Made by a program: the position numbers and the translations under genes
Assembly (NCBI RefSeq): GCF_008017805.1
Contig: NZ_VRTT01000007.1
Span: forward strand, 62,001 to 126,000
Reading direction: 5' to 3'
Origin: Paenibacillus sp. N3.4
Lineage (GTDB): Bacteria; Bacillota; Bacilli; Paenibacillales; NBRC-103111
Length of the DNA: 64,000 nt
The notes under the pieces: generated by a model
What the model saw: only the letters and a program-made list of their open reading frames with translations
Told to the model about the DNA's origin: nothing
Databases searched by the model: none
Shown: positions 48,896-58,104 of the stretch, in pieces
How the letters are laid out: the number at the start of each line of letters is the position of its first letter
Numbering within the stretch: position 1 is the stretch's first letter

Positions 48896-49588
48896 TTAAT
48901 TAAACCAAATATAAACCGGAATGAATAACAAAGAGGTAACAATACCTGCTAGCCCCATGGCGAAGCCGCTCATACTCCCTTGAATATCAGAATCTTTCAG
49001 GAGCTTGGCTGTACCGATACCATGAGCGGCTGTGCCGATGGCAATACCTAACGAAATGCTGTCTTTGAGGCCGACCCATGATAATAATTTTTTGCCAAAC
49101 ATGCTGCCAAAAAGTCCTGTTAGTACGGTCAAGACGGCAGTAAGCTCGGGCAGGCCTCCTAAATGACGAGATATGTCGATCGCGATGGGCGAACTGACGG
49201 ATTTCGGCAGCATACTCAATAGGATTTCGCGACTGCCTCCCAATAGACCGACAAGAACCGCAGCACTTACGATACCAGTAACAGAACCGATGATAATCGC
49301 GATCAGAATCCCCACAAAGTGTTTTTTAATAAGTGGGGCATTTTTATACAACGGAACACCGAGTGCTACGGTTGCTGGACCCAATAAAATAGTAAGGACA
49401 TCTCCACCAATTTTGTAAGCCTCATAAGGAATATGAAAGCTAAACAAAATGATGATAATGAACCCTGAGCATATAAATAGTGGATGAAGCCAGCGCCAGC
49501 GTTGATGAATAAGCTGAGCACAGGTATAAGCAATAATACTTAGCGTAATGCCAAATAGTGGGTGAGTTAACCAAGCGGGCTCATTCAT
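48896..49588 (-). CDS. lrgB: LrgB/CidB-family membrane protein
   Basis: 230 residues and about seven helices. The family stretches are MLPKSVSSPIAIDISRHLGG, AHGIGTAKLLKD and FAMGLAGIVTSLL. It is translationally coupled to the small LrgA-like gene upstream (overlap ATGA). LrgAB/CidAB pairs act as holin-like modulators of murein hydrolase activity and may export pyruvate-type metabolites; which of the two pairs this represents cannot be told from sequence. Confidence 0.9.
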   Translation of the reverse strand: MNEPAWLTHPLFGITLSIIAYTCAQLIHQRWRWLHPLFICSGFIIIILFSFHIPYEAYKIGGDVLTILLGPATVALGVPLYKNAPLIKKHFVGILIAIIIGSVTGIVSAAVLVGLLGGSREILLSMLPKSVSSPIAIDISRHLGGLPELTAVLTVLTGLFGSMFGKKLLSWVGLKDSISLGIAIGTAAHGIGTAKLLKDSDIQGSMSGFAMGLAGIVTSLLFIPVYIWFN

Positions 49589-49938
49589 TCTAAACCCTCC
49601 TTAGGCGTTTTCTGCTGAAGCTTACTTGTAACGAAACCTGTTACAAGAAGGACGGCAATCGAACTTCCGACAACCCCGAAACCAATCGATAACCAATTGG
49701 CCGCAATCAAAGGGAAAAAGGCCATCGTACCTACGACAAAAGGGATAAAGAAAAGCATCATATGCCCAGTCAGCCAGTTGGCCGTCGTTTCTACCCATTC
49801 AAGCTTTATGATCTTGGCAAATAAGGCAAGCGTAAAAAGAATAAGGCCGATCACATTACCAGGTAGAGGAACATGGAGACTAAATTGAAGCCAGATACCC
49901 AATAAATTAAAGCCTAATAAAATGGCAAATCCTAGCAT
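49585..49938 (-). CDS. lrgA: LrgA/CidA-family holin-like protein
   Basis: 117 residues, ATG after AAAGGAGA on the minus strand. Four short helices. The LrgA/CidA segment SLHVPLPGNVIGLILFTLAL and the end-domain FFIPFVVGTMAFFPL are visible. It forms the first gene of a two-gene operon with the LrgB-like protein. Confidence 0.9.
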   Translation of the reverse strand: MLGFAILLGFNLLGIWLQFSLHVPLPGNVIGLILFTLALFAKIIKLEWVETTANWLTGHMMLFFIPFVVGTMAFFPLIAANWLSIGFGVVGSSIAVLLVTGFVTSKLQQKTPKEGLE

Positions 49939-50030
49939 AGTGTCTCCTTTGAGAAGGATGGTTGTCCATCTTTCTTACATGTTCATTTTTTGTGTTTATC
50001 TATTTAATCGTCATAGACAGAGTTCTGATT

Positions 50031-50108
50031 ATGCCTTTGGGGCTAGATATTGGCGGAACCAAGATTAACATAGGCAATGTTGGCCGTCAAGGCGGTATAT
50101 GTTATTAA
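50031..50108 (+). pseudogene. N-terminal relic of a ROK-family sugar kinase
   Basis: The frame ATG 50031 to TAA 50108 reads LGLDIGGTKINIGNV, the ATP-binding start of ROK kinases such as glucokinase. It stops after 25 codons, while intact proteins have about 300. No ribosome binding site remains. Confidence 0.65.
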
Positions 50109-50176
50109 ATAAGGGGCGGCGATATAATGAGAATGCTATTGTAAAGCCGACATGATCAGAAAGGTGGGCATCTTAG

Positions 50177-51148
50177 ATGAAAAAGCCTAAAGTTCTCATT
50201 TTAAAAAAACTGCCTAAAGAAGTAGAATGTTACATTTCGGAGCATTGCGAAATCATGGATCACTCTGACGCTGAAACACATAGCCCTGAGCAGTTAAAGC
50301 TTTTAATAGCCGATGCAGAGGGGCTGCTGCAATCCGGTGTACGTATTGATGAAGAGCTGTTGAAGCATGCATCTCATTTGAAGATCGTTAGCAATATCTC
50401 CGTAGGTTATAATAATTTAGATACAACTGCAATGAAAAAATATGGCGTTATCGGCACCCATACGCCTGATGTGCTTGACGATACAGTGGCTGATCTCGTT
50501 CTAGCCTTGATGCTGGCCGCTGCGCGCCGAACCGTCGAGCTGGACAACTTGGTTAAACAGGGTGGATGGGAAAAGTCGGACGAATCGTTGTTTGGCATCG
50601 ATGTCCATCATGCCACACTTGGGGTTATCGGGATGGGACGAATCGGTGAGGCGATTGCGAAACGCGCGAGATTCGGGTTCGATATGAATATACTTTATAC
50701 GAACCGAAATCGGAAGCCGGAAGTCGAAGAGAAATTTGAGGCACAATTTCGAACTCAGGAGCAATTGCTTCGAGAATCTGATTTTGTCCTAGTCATGGCG
50801 CCGTTGACTGCCGAAACGCATCATATGATTCGCAAAGAACATTTCACGTTGATGAAAAAAACAGCTATTTTCATTAATGCATCACGTGGTCAATTGGTGG
50901 ACGAGAAGGCTTTAATTGAGGCCCTTGAAGAACGGCTCATTTATGCAGCAGCGCTGGATGTATACGAACAGGAACCGGTAGATACAAACAACCCGTTGCT
51001 TACCATGAAAAACGTAATTACCCTTCCCCACATCGGCTCAGCAACCGCGAAAACGCGGTTTGACATGGCCATGATGGCTGCACGTAATGTCGTAGCCGGT
51101 GTTACGGGGCAAGTACCCTTAAATATTGTGCCTGAACTGAAATCGTAA
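50177..51148 (+). CDS. D-2-hydroxyacid dehydrogenase (GhrB-like)
   Basis: 323 residues, ATG after AAAGGTGGG. The NAD(P)-binding motif is GVIGMGRIGEAIAKRA. The catalytic Arg lies in the NASRGQLVDEKAL segment region, followed by the acidic partner and His in LPHIGSAT. The enzyme likely reduces glyoxylate, hydroxypyruvate or 2-ketogluconate-type ketoacids using NAD(P)H. A Gfo/Idh-fold gene follows 107 bases downstream, and the pair could belong to one sugar-acid route. Confidence 0.9.
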   Translation: MKKPKVLILKKLPKEVECYISEHCEIMDHSDAETHSPEQLKLLIADAEGLLQSGVRIDEELLKHASHLKIVSNISVGYNNLDTTAMKKYGVIGTHTPDVLDDTVADLVLALMLAAARRTVELDNLVKQGGWEKSDESLFGIDVHHATLGVIGMGRIGEAIAKRARFGFDMNILYTNRNRKPEVEEKFEAQFRTQEQLLRESDFVLVMAPLTAETHHMIRKEHFTLMKKTAIFINASRGQLVDEKALIEALEERLIYAAALDVYEQEPVDTNNPLLTMKNVITLPHIGSATAKTRFDMAMMAARNVVAGVTGQVPLNIVPELKS

Positions 51149-51255
51149 TCCCACCGAACGCATGAAATGAAACATGGAGGCTAGGGCTATTGACAATAAA
51201 AGCGGCAGTTAAAAGTAATGGTTTACCCGAACGAATAGTGTCTATAGGAGGAACT

Positions 51256-52335
51256 ATGATGGCAGTCAAATTCAGCATTATCGGTGGAGCAGGTTTCCGG
51301 GCGCAATATTACCTGCGTATCGCCCAGGCATTACCTGATCGTTTTCAAGTTAGCGGAATGGTTGTAAGGGACGAGAACAAAGGTAAAGAGATGGAGAATA
51401 AATGGGGCGTTGCTACGTATCGAACGCTTGAACAGCTTCTGGAAAATGAGGAGCCTGATTTTGTTGTCGTATCCGTCAACGTTGCACATAGTCTTGAATA
51501 TTTGTTGAAATTAGCTGAACGTGGCATTCCGGCATTGGGTGAAACTCCGCCTGCATCTGATCTACATGGGCTTGAGCTTCTTCATGAGAAGCTGACAATG
51601 AACGGAGCACGTATTCAAATCGCAGAGCAATATCATCTTTATCCCGCGCAAGAAGCGCGTCTAGCACTTATTCAGTCTGGGAGATTAGGTAAAATTACAG
51701 AGGCAACAGTTTCTATTTCTCAGTTTTACCACGCAATTAGTCTAATGCGAAAAATGCTTGGCGTGACTTTCGAAGAAGTCAAGATAAGAGCGATGCGATT
51801 TGAGACTCAGTTGTTGAATGGGCCAACGCGCGGCGGTCCTCCGACAGAAGATAAGCTGATACCTACCAACCGAGATATCGCTTGGTTGGATTTTGGAGAT
51901 CGACTAGGTATTTATGATTTTACAAAGGATCAGCATCGTTCTTGGATTCGCTCGAATCATCTGTCCGTTAGAGGAGAACGCGGTGAAATATTCGATAATC
52001 GCGTCCTTATTCAACAGGAGGATTGTCAACAGCTGCAATTGGAGCTTAAGAGAATCAATAAAGGAGAATTGGAAAATGCAGAAGGATACTTTCTGAAGGG
52101 AATTATGTGCGGCGAACGGTGGATTTACGAAAATCCGTTTGCTCCCGCAAGGCTGTACGATGATGAAATTGCGATTGCTAACTGTTTGCAAAAAATGGCT
52201 GACTACACGATGGGTGGTCCTAGTTTCTATAGTCTTGAAGAAGCTTCTCAAGACCACTATCTTGGACTCATGATCGAACAGGCTATTTTATCGGGCGAAA
52301 CCCTTACAGCTAAACCTCAACGATGGGCTAGATAA
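51256..52335 (+). CDS. Gfo/Idh/MocA-fold protein lacking the EKP lysine
   Basis: 359 residues from ATG 51256, behind AGGAGG; the frame is open back to 51190 without a ribosome binding site. The Rossmann part reads FSIIGGAGFRAQYYLRIAQ. The usual catalytic EKP motif is replaced by ALGETPPASDLHG, with Thr in place of the lysine. EQYHLYPAQEARLALI and the C-terminal sheet are otherwise normal. It may be a redox-inactive or mechanistically distinct member of the family. It ends at a terminator. Confidence 0.85.
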   Translation: MMAVKFSIIGGAGFRAQYYLRIAQALPDRFQVSGMVVRDENKGKEMENKWGVATYRTLEQLLENEEPDFVVVSVNVAHSLEYLLKLAERGIPALGETPPASDLHGLELLHEKLTMNGARIQIAEQYHLYPAQEARLALIQSGRLGKITEATVSISQFYHAISLMRKMLGVTFEEVKIRAMRFETQLLNGPTRGGPPTEDKLIPTNRDIAWLDFGDRLGIYDFTKDQHRSWIRSNHLSVRGERGEIFDNRVLIQQEDCQQLQLELKRINKGELENAEGYFLKGIMCGERWIYENPFAPARLYDDEIAIANCLQKMADYTMGGPSFYSLEEASQDHYLGLMIEQAILSGETLTAKPQRWAR

Positions 52336-52341
52336 ATACAA

Positions 52342-52388
52342 AAGACGACTTTTCTACAATTAAAAGTTGTAAAAAAGTCGTTTTTTTC
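52342..52388 (+). terminator. Rho-independent terminator
   Basis: AAGACGACTTTT..TACAA pairs with TTGTA..AAAAGTCGTTTTTTT around a short loop. Confidence 0.75.
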
Positions 52389-52418
52389 TTTGTTAATTCT
52401 AAACTTCTGACTATCAAA

Positions 52419-52523
52419 TTACCAAGTAAATGTAAGAGAGACGATTACCAAAAGTACAAACAAAACTAAAACAGCTGCTGTATTTGTACCGCCATATCCA
52501 GCGGCACCTACTTCATATCCCAT
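52419..52523 (-). CDS. YjcZ-family sporulation micro-protein
   Basis: 34 residues: GYEVGAAGYGGTNTAAVL followed by one hydrophobic helix ending VSLTFTW. The ribosome binding site GGAGGGGAGGG sits seven bases before the ATG. The Gly/Tyr start and single helix are typical of the YjcZ family of small spore-associated membrane proteins. It is too short for routine ORF calling. Confidence 0.8.
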   Translation of the reverse strand: MGYEVGAAGYGGTNTAAVLVLFVLLVIVSLTFTW

Positions 52524-52642
52524 ATGCAATCCCTCCCCTCCGTAATCGGATAGTTTATTGTATTTTAATATTCAATAAGATGATTGGACAAAACAAGTTG
52601 GAAAGCAAAAAATTAACGATCTGGCTGTCGGATCGGGTGGAT

Positions 52643-52684
52643 AAAGAAACGTGCAGTCATGTCCCGTTTGGGCAGACTGCACGT
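52643..52684 (-). terminator. Terminator of the CBS gene, minus strand
   Basis: ACGTGCAGTC/GACTGCACGT perfect stem (52649-52658 with 52675-52684) with an inner CCC/GGG pairing. On the minus strand it is followed by TTTCTTT. Confidence 0.65.
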
Positions 52685-52703
52685 TGGATAATCAAATATT
52701 TAC

Positions 52704-53107
52704 TTAATCGGTAATGTTTCTCATGTAGTATTCGATGATATCTTTCCGACGAATGATCCCTATGAAAATACCATTTTCATCAACCACGGGTACAAAATTT
52801 TGGTCAGCTGCTAATGCAAGCATATCTTCCATCTGAGCATGTATGCAAACGGACTCATTCCGAATATGCTTTTTGATTTCACTAATCGGCAGATGTTCCA
52901 AGTGATTAAAATCGATGTCCGGCGTATTTTTCAGCTTCCATAATAAATCGCCTTCCGACAAGGTGCCGACATATTTTCCTTCCTGATCGACGATGGGAAG
53001 GGCGGTGTAATAGTGATGTTCCAATTGTTCTAACGCTTCCTGCATGGAAGTGAGGAAGTGAGAAAAGCGACCTCATCTTTGGGTAATAGAAAAGAGGATA
53101 TTTTCAA
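52704..53107 (-). CDS. CBS-domain protein disrupted by an 8-bp tandem duplication
   Basis: Two CBS motifs are visible: YTALPIVDQEGKYVGTLSEG and NFVPVVDENGIFIGIIRRKD. The open frame starts at an ATG at 53045 with no ribosome binding site. Removing one copy of the duplicated GGAAGTGA (53046-53061) joins it to an upstream frame starting at TTG 53107, behind AAAGGAG, that reads KISSFLLPKDEVAFLTS. That restored protein has about 131 residues. CBS pairs bind adenine nucleotides such as AMP or c-di-AMP. As written, the N-terminus is lost. Confidence 0.75.
53046..53061. repeat. 8-bp tandem duplication inside the CBS gene
   Basis: GGAAGTGA twice in direct succession (53046-53053, 53054-53061), shifting the frame of the CBS gene by 8 bases. 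Confidence 0.8.
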
Positions 53108-53264
53108 AGTGGTATGCTCCTTTACTCATAAATTTTCTATTAACTATACAAGTATTAAAACATACTTTTCATGTATGAACCAAGTTTATGGTGAATTTTT
53201 AATGTCAAAACAGGCTAGTAATTGTTGGTAACCGGATGCTTACAACCAAAAATCAGGCTAAATG

Positions 53265-53294
53265 GGAAGAAACCCGAGAACGTTGAATCTCGGG
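53265..53294 (-). terminator. Terminator of the SNF2/SWIM operon, minus strand
   Basis: CCCGAGA/TCTCGGG (53273-53279 with 53288-53294), followed on the minus strand by TTTCTTCCC. The plus-strand interval 53108-53264 holds nothing else recognisable. Confidence 0.6.
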
Positions 53295-53327
53295 AATCGT
53301 GATGCCCATGTCTATTCGGATAAACAC

Positions 53328-56249
53328 TTACCACTCCTGACGGAGCGCAAACAAATCATGCAGCTCATCGTTTGAAAGCTCGGTAATCCAGCCTTCCGAG
53401 GTAGAAATCACGTTATCGCTCAGGCTCATCTTACTCTCCAACATCTCATCGATTCGTTCTTCCAAGGTTCCCAGGGAAATGAACTTATGAACCTGCACAT
53501 TGCGTGTCTGCCCCATTCGATAAGCGCGGTCTGTAGCCTGATTCTCGACGGCAGGGTTCCACCAACGGTCGAAATGGAATACGTGGTTGGCTGCGGTCAA
53601 GTTAAGTCCGACACCGCCGGCTTTCAGCGATAGGACAAAAATGCCTGGACCTAACCCATCGGCGGCCTGAAAAGTATCGATCATTTTATCACGTTCCGTT
53701 TTTGGGGTGCTGCCATTCAGATACAGCACCTGCTCGTCTCGCTGTGCTTGCAGGACATCGGCCAGAATACGCCCCATGCCGACGTATTGTGTGAAAATGA
53801 GACAGGAATCTCCTTCATCACGGAGCTCGTTTACCATGGCTACCAGTCGTTCCAGTTTGGCAGATCGCGATATGAACGCTTCGCGGACCTCATCGGCAAG
53901 CAGCATTTCTTCCGACAAAGCAGCTTCCTTCGTCATCAATACAGGGTGGTCGCAAAGCTGCTTGAGTTGGGTTAAAGCAGCCAAAATCGCTCCTTTGCGC
54001 TCCATTCCCTCTAGCATTTTCATGCGCTCCATCAGATTTTTGACTGCTTGCTCATAGAGAGCTCCTTGTTCGGGGGTCAGATTCATATAAACCTTCATCT
54101 CCAGTTTGTCGGGCAGATCGAGCTGAATCGCCGGATCTTTCTTTTTACGTCGCAGCATGAAAGGCTTAACGAGTTTCTGAAGCTGTGCGGTGCGCTCTTC
54201 ATCTTGATGCTTCTCGATCGGATTGGCGAAACGATGCTGAAACCCGCGCTGGTTCCCGAGGTAACCGGGATTTAGGAAATCATATATGGACCATAGCTCT
54301 GACAATCGATTCTCAATTGGTGTACCCGTAAGGGCAATTCGGTGGTTGGCTGTGAGCGTGCGAATAGCCGCTGATTGTTTATTTTGCGCATTCTTGATAT
54401 TCTGAGCCTCATCCAGACAAAGAGAGCTCCAGGGGGTCTCCTGTAACGTTTCTTGGTCCATGAGTGCCGTCGTATAGGAAGTGAGCACAACATCGGTGCT
54501 TGCTAAAGCATGAGAAAGCGCCGCGCCGCTTAAACGCCCTTTTCCGTAATGAAGATACACTTTCAGATCTGGGGCAAAACGAGTCAACTCTTTCTGCCAA
54601 TTACCAAGCACAGAGGTCGGACAAATGAGTAGGGCAGGATACTCTGATTCTGCTCGATGATGTAATAAATAAGTGATGAATTGAACGGTTTTGCCGAGTC
54701 CCATGTCATCGGCTAAACAGGCTCCAAGTCCGAACTTTCTTAGGAAACTCAGCCACGTGAATCCCTCTCGTTGGTAACCGCGAAGCTCTGCACGCAGTTC
54801 CTTGGGTACAGCCAGTTCTTGCAATTCCGATGGCTGACCAAGTTGGCGAAGCAGGGCTAATAAATGGCCATTCAGCTCGACTTCCAGCTTCAGCCTGTTT
54901 TCATTCGCGGCTTCTTCCTCAGCTGAGAGACTTTCACCTTGCTGCTTCTCCTGTTCATTTAATAAGTGTAGCTGAAAGACATCCTGTAAAGACAAGCCAT
55001 CTTCGGGACTCATACTGGCCATAAGTCTCTTGATTTGTTCTAGTAGGGCAGGGTCCAAATATACCCATTGTCCACGGAAACGCACAAGTCTTTCATTGCG
55101 ACTGAGCAGCCCGGCAAATTCAGCTGCGTCCAGGTCAGCATCGCCAATCGCAACACGCCAATCGAATTCGACTAAGGCATTTAGTCCAAAAAGCGACTGA
55201 CTTTTGCTGCCGGCTTCGGAGGAAACCCGTGCGCGCAGCCGTGGCTTTCGTTTCGAGGCCGCTTCCCACCAAGCGGGCAGCATCACGTTCCAGCCATCTT
55301 CCAACAAGTGGCGGCTGTCTGTTATGAGGAACGACCAAGCTTCTTCGTCACTTAATGGGTCTGCAAAAATCTCGCCGCCATTATTCTTTCCAGGCAGAGC
55401 AGCTGTCAGTCTTGTCGCCCAGCCCGTAGAGCGCTCATGGATAAATGAACTCCAATCACTGGCCCAAATGCCGACAGCCTGTCCATCTAAGGTAAGGTGA
55501 ATCGGTGTTAACACCGATCCATCATTTTTATCCTGCAGCACGAGACGCAGACGCCACATATCTTCGTCCTCATCCGGCTCCAGTAGCTGAAGAGCAGGAC
55601 GAAAGGGAGCCATGTCAGGCCTCCAGCCTAGAACGGCAAGCCACTCTTCCTCGTTGTACGCATCCATCGAAGCAGCCGCTTTTGCTCCTCGAAACAGCGC
55701 GGGATATTCACGTCGAAGATCTGCCATTGCAGCTTCGCTCGCATAGTGCTCATTCGAAACAACAGAGGAGAAGGCCGCTTGTAAACCCGACATCTCTTCA
55801 CCCAGACCTTCTGAGTTTCTTAGTTTATCCCAATCCAGTTTAGCCAATTCTTCCGTGGAGGAATCCCAGGTCCATTGTAGGTTCCCACTTTGGAAAGCTC
55901 GGTAGCTGGGAACATACCGACGAGATTTTGCTTCTTCGTATAGATAAGGTCCAACTTCCAGAAGCTGCTTTGCGGCTTCATTGCCGCCATCCCACCTGAG
56001 TACGTCCATGAAGGTGGGGTTGGCAAAGAAGGGAAGCACCATCTCTACGGGCAGGATCGTGACGGTTACGTCCCCAGCTTGCTGCTGGTCCAAAGCTGTC
56101 CCATAATAAGAAGGTTCGTGCCACGCGAAAAGTATCTTTCGAAAACTGTCGCCCGGCATATCGAATCCGTCCTGAAGCCCCCAGAGTAAGGCGTCACCGC
56201 TGTTAGTCAAAGTCACGTAGAGGGTCATATCATGTAGTTTTGTGCTCAT
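53328..56249 (-). CDS. ywqA: SNF2-family DNA helicase-like ATPase (YwqA-like)
   Basis: 973 residues, start overlapping the upstream SWIM gene (ATGA). The N-terminal ~470 residues form the family's variable region. The helicase core shows LADDMGLGKT (Walker A), LDEAQNIKN (Walker B, DEAQ), TGTPIENRLSELWS, and the C-terminal lobe FHFDRWWNPAVENQATDRAY and GTLEERIDEML. It is a DNA-translocating ATPase acting in the cytosol on nucleoid or repair substrates. It is paired with the SWIM-finger protein as in B. subtilis ywqAB. Confidence 0.93.
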   Translation of the reverse strand: MSTKLHDMTLYVTLTNSGDALLWGLQDGFDMPGDSFRKILFAWHEPSYYGTALDQQQAGDVTVTILPVEMVLPFFANPTFMDVLRWDGGNEAAKQLLEVGPYLYEEAKSRRYVPSYRAFQSGNLQWTWDSSTEELAKLDWDKLRNSEGLGEEMSGLQAAFSSVVSNEHYASEAAMADLRREYPALFRGAKAAASMDAYNEEEWLAVLGWRPDMAPFRPALQLLEPDEDEDMWRLRLVLQDKNDGSVLTPIHLTLDGQAVGIWASDWSSFIHERSTGWATRLTAALPGKNNGGEIFADPLSDEEAWSFLITDSRHLLEDGWNVMLPAWWEAASKRKPRLRARVSSEAGSKSQSLFGLNALVEFDWRVAIGDADLDAAEFAGLLSRNERLVRFRGQWVYLDPALLEQIKRLMASMSPEDGLSLQDVFQLHLLNEQEKQQGESLSAEEEAANENRLKLEVELNGHLLALLRQLGQPSELQELAVPKELRAELRGYQREGFTWLSFLRKFGLGACLADDMGLGKTVQFITYLLHHRAESEYPALLICPTSVLGNWQKELTRFAPDLKVYLHYGKGRLSGAALSHALASTDVVLTSYTTALMDQETLQETPWSSLCLDEAQNIKNAQNKQSAAIRTLTANHRIALTGTPIENRLSELWSIYDFLNPGYLGNQRGFQHRFANPIEKHQDEERTAQLQKLVKPFMLRRKKKDPAIQLDLPDKLEMKVYMNLTPEQGALYEQAVKNLMERMKMLEGMERKGAILAALTQLKQLCDHPVLMTKEAALSEEMLLADEVREAFISRSAKLERLVAMVNELRDEGDSCLIFTQYVGMGRILADVLQAQRDEQVLYLNGSTPKTERDKMIDTFQAADGLGPGIFVLSLKAGGVGLNLTAANHVFHFDRWWNPAVENQATDRAYRMGQTRNVQVHKFISLGTLEERIDEMLESKMSLSDNVISTSEGWITELSNDELHDLFALRQEW

Positions 56250-57799
56250 TGCAGTAACTTCCCTTTCCTTAATTCCTCTTGCAGCGCACGCAAGCGGCTG
56301 TGTCGTTCAACAAAGCCGGCAAAGAAGCTTTCCCATCGTTTGTCTTGTTTCATCTTCTTGTACACTTTTTCCAGCCTTTTTAACAGTCTGACCGCCGATT
56401 TATAATCATGCCGATTTTTTAAACGAACATAATGATCGACAGCTTGATGGTAATAAGGCAGCAGCAGCTGCGGTGATTCCTTCTCGATAGGCTGAAGCAC
56501 GCTGACGCGATGGGAGAGAGGGTCGTGTCCCTGAAGGATCTGCATTTCCAACCATCTCTGCCAGTTTCTTTGTTCGTACTGGAATCCCTCAATAATACGG
56601 TAAGAATGAGGAAGCATTTCCTCCAAAATCCCCCACATGTATCCCTCCGTTTCGGGAAGGTGCGTGATCGTTTCTTTCCAATAGCGGGCATAAGCGTCAA
56701 GCTCATTGGTCCGTTTGCCATAGAAAAAAGGAGCAGTCACTCTTAGCCAATACACGAGATGATCCCAGTTATGGGTACTTCTCAAATGGTCGAGGAAAGA
56801 AATGAATAAAGCAATCGGTGCCTCCTTTAGTGCGTTGCTTGCTTCTAAAGCCTCCCAGGCTTCCCTGCTTTTTGACTGCAGGAGGAATAAGTAAGCTTTC
56901 GCGGCTGAAAGGGAGGATGAGGGTGTTTCTTCAATACGTTTCTCAACATTGTTCATTTCTTGAGACAGTAAATGGTCATCCGCAAGGTAAGGCGTTATCC
57001 AATACTTCCAGAGTATCCTATACAACTCGTAGTCTTGATACCTTTGAACGGATTCAACCGCCATCTGCTCTCTCAAATAGCCTAGCGTCTGCTCAAGGCG
57101 ATTCGATGAGATAAGCGACGATACTGCCTTTTGTTTCAACCATTCATGAATCTGATCGTAAACTCGGTATAGAGCAGAGGAAGTATAGTAGCTTACACTG
57201 CTCTGTTCCTTCTGCTCTTTTATCTTTCTTAAAATAAATAATTCCTGATGCAAATCAAAATAGATCCGGTCGATCTCTGAGAACGGAATGGAGACCTTCT
57301 CTATTTGCTTTAAGTGATAGCGCAGCAAGTCGATATACGTTGCTAGATCATAAGTTGGTTTAACAGGTGAAGTAAAGTGCTCCAGAAACTGCTGCCAGCC
57401 AACTGCATCCTTATTCGGCAACTCAAAAAGTACAGGTTCTGAAGCGGAGCTAGAGAAAGTCCGTTTGAGATGCTGTTTGGCATTCATAATTTGGGAGGCG
57501 GGGTAGCCTAGACGATCCCCAAGCTCCATGATAACGGCTGCAAGGTGTTTGCAGGAGGTGTGAACGGGACACGTACAGAATCCAGCCCCGAGCTCATCGA
57601 TAGGCAGAGTGATTAGGTAGTCTTCTGACTCCTCGAGCCTCGCTTCGATAACTCTATGTTCAGATACGATTAGGGTTGTTACCCGCTGTTGTTTAAAATA
57701 GGTAAACCCTCGACTCAGGGTCACTTCATTGAATGCTTCGGCAACGTAAGCCAGAAGCTTCAACCATTGCTCATCATTTAATAATGGAAGAGAACTCAT
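56246..57799 (-). CDS. ywqB: SWIM zinc-finger protein (YwqB-like)
   Basis: 517 residues from ATG 57799, behind AAGGAG; the frame is open further upstream but without a start signal. The SWIM motif is FCTCPVHTSCKHLAAVI (CxC...CxH, near residues 63-77). The rest is helical, resembling TPR-like repeats. SWIM fingers bind DNA or protein partners. Coupling by overlap with the SNF2 ATPase suggests a complex. Confidence 0.88.
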   Translation of the reverse strand: MSSLPLLNDEQWLKLLAYVAEAFNEVTLSRGFTYFKQQRVTTLIVSEHRVIEARLEESEDYLITLPIDELGAGFCTCPVHTSCKHLAAVIMELGDRLGYPASQIMNAKQHLKRTFSSSASEPVLFELPNKDAVGWQQFLEHFTSPVKPTYDLATYIDLLRYHLKQIEKVSIPFSEIDRIYFDLHQELFILRKIKEQKEQSSVSYYTSSALYRVYDQIHEWLKQKAVSSLISSNRLEQTLGYLREQMAVESVQRYQDYELYRILWKYWITPYLADDHLLSQEMNNVEKRIEETPSSSLSAAKAYLFLLQSKSREAWEALEASNALKEAPIALFISFLDHLRSTHNWDHLVYWLRVTAPFFYGKRTNELDAYARYWKETITHLPETEGYMWGILEEMLPHSYRIIEGFQYEQRNWQRWLEMQILQGHDPLSHRVSVLQPIEKESPQLLLPYYHQAVDHYVRLKNRHDYKSAVRLLKRLEKVYKKMKQDKRWESFFAGFVERHSRLRALQEELRKGKLLQ

Positions 57800-57839
57800 T
57801 GGAAGCTCCTTACTACAAAAAAAGAATGCGATCAACCTT

Positions 57840-57845
57840 ATTATA
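57840..57845 (-). promoter_or_regulatory. Probable -10 box of the SWIM/SNF2 operon
   Basis: TATAAT on the minus strand, about 40 bases before the ATG at 57799. The -35 is weak. The interval 57846-58104 contains no convincing gene; ORFs of 71-73 codons overlap there on both strands. Confidence 0.4.
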
Positions 57846-58104
57846 GTGCGGTATGAAAATAAATACGACATTTTCATGTGAGGACCAGGTTGTCGCCCTT
57901 CCCAATTTGGGCAATATTTTTATCAATTTGATCAAAGGAACCTCACTTGCCGAATCTTGGCGTGTTTTTTTTGTGTTTGCTGCATGTTTTTGGGAAGATG
58001 AGCTCCTATGGGAAGATAACTGTGTCAATGACGATTTACAAGTTGATAGCCTGACCTGGTTTGATCATTTATAGTAAAGATATGTAGGAATGGAGGGTTT
58101 GGTT

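Noticed and set aside
52590..52712. Plus-strand frame ending in SHVPFGQTARWIIKYLL
   Set aside because: It contains the strong hairpin that serves as minus-strand terminator of the CBS gene; no ribosome binding site.
57853..58074. 73-codon plus-strand ORF and 71-codon minus-strand ORF
   Set aside because: They overlap each other in a divergent promoter region, and neither has a family or good start.
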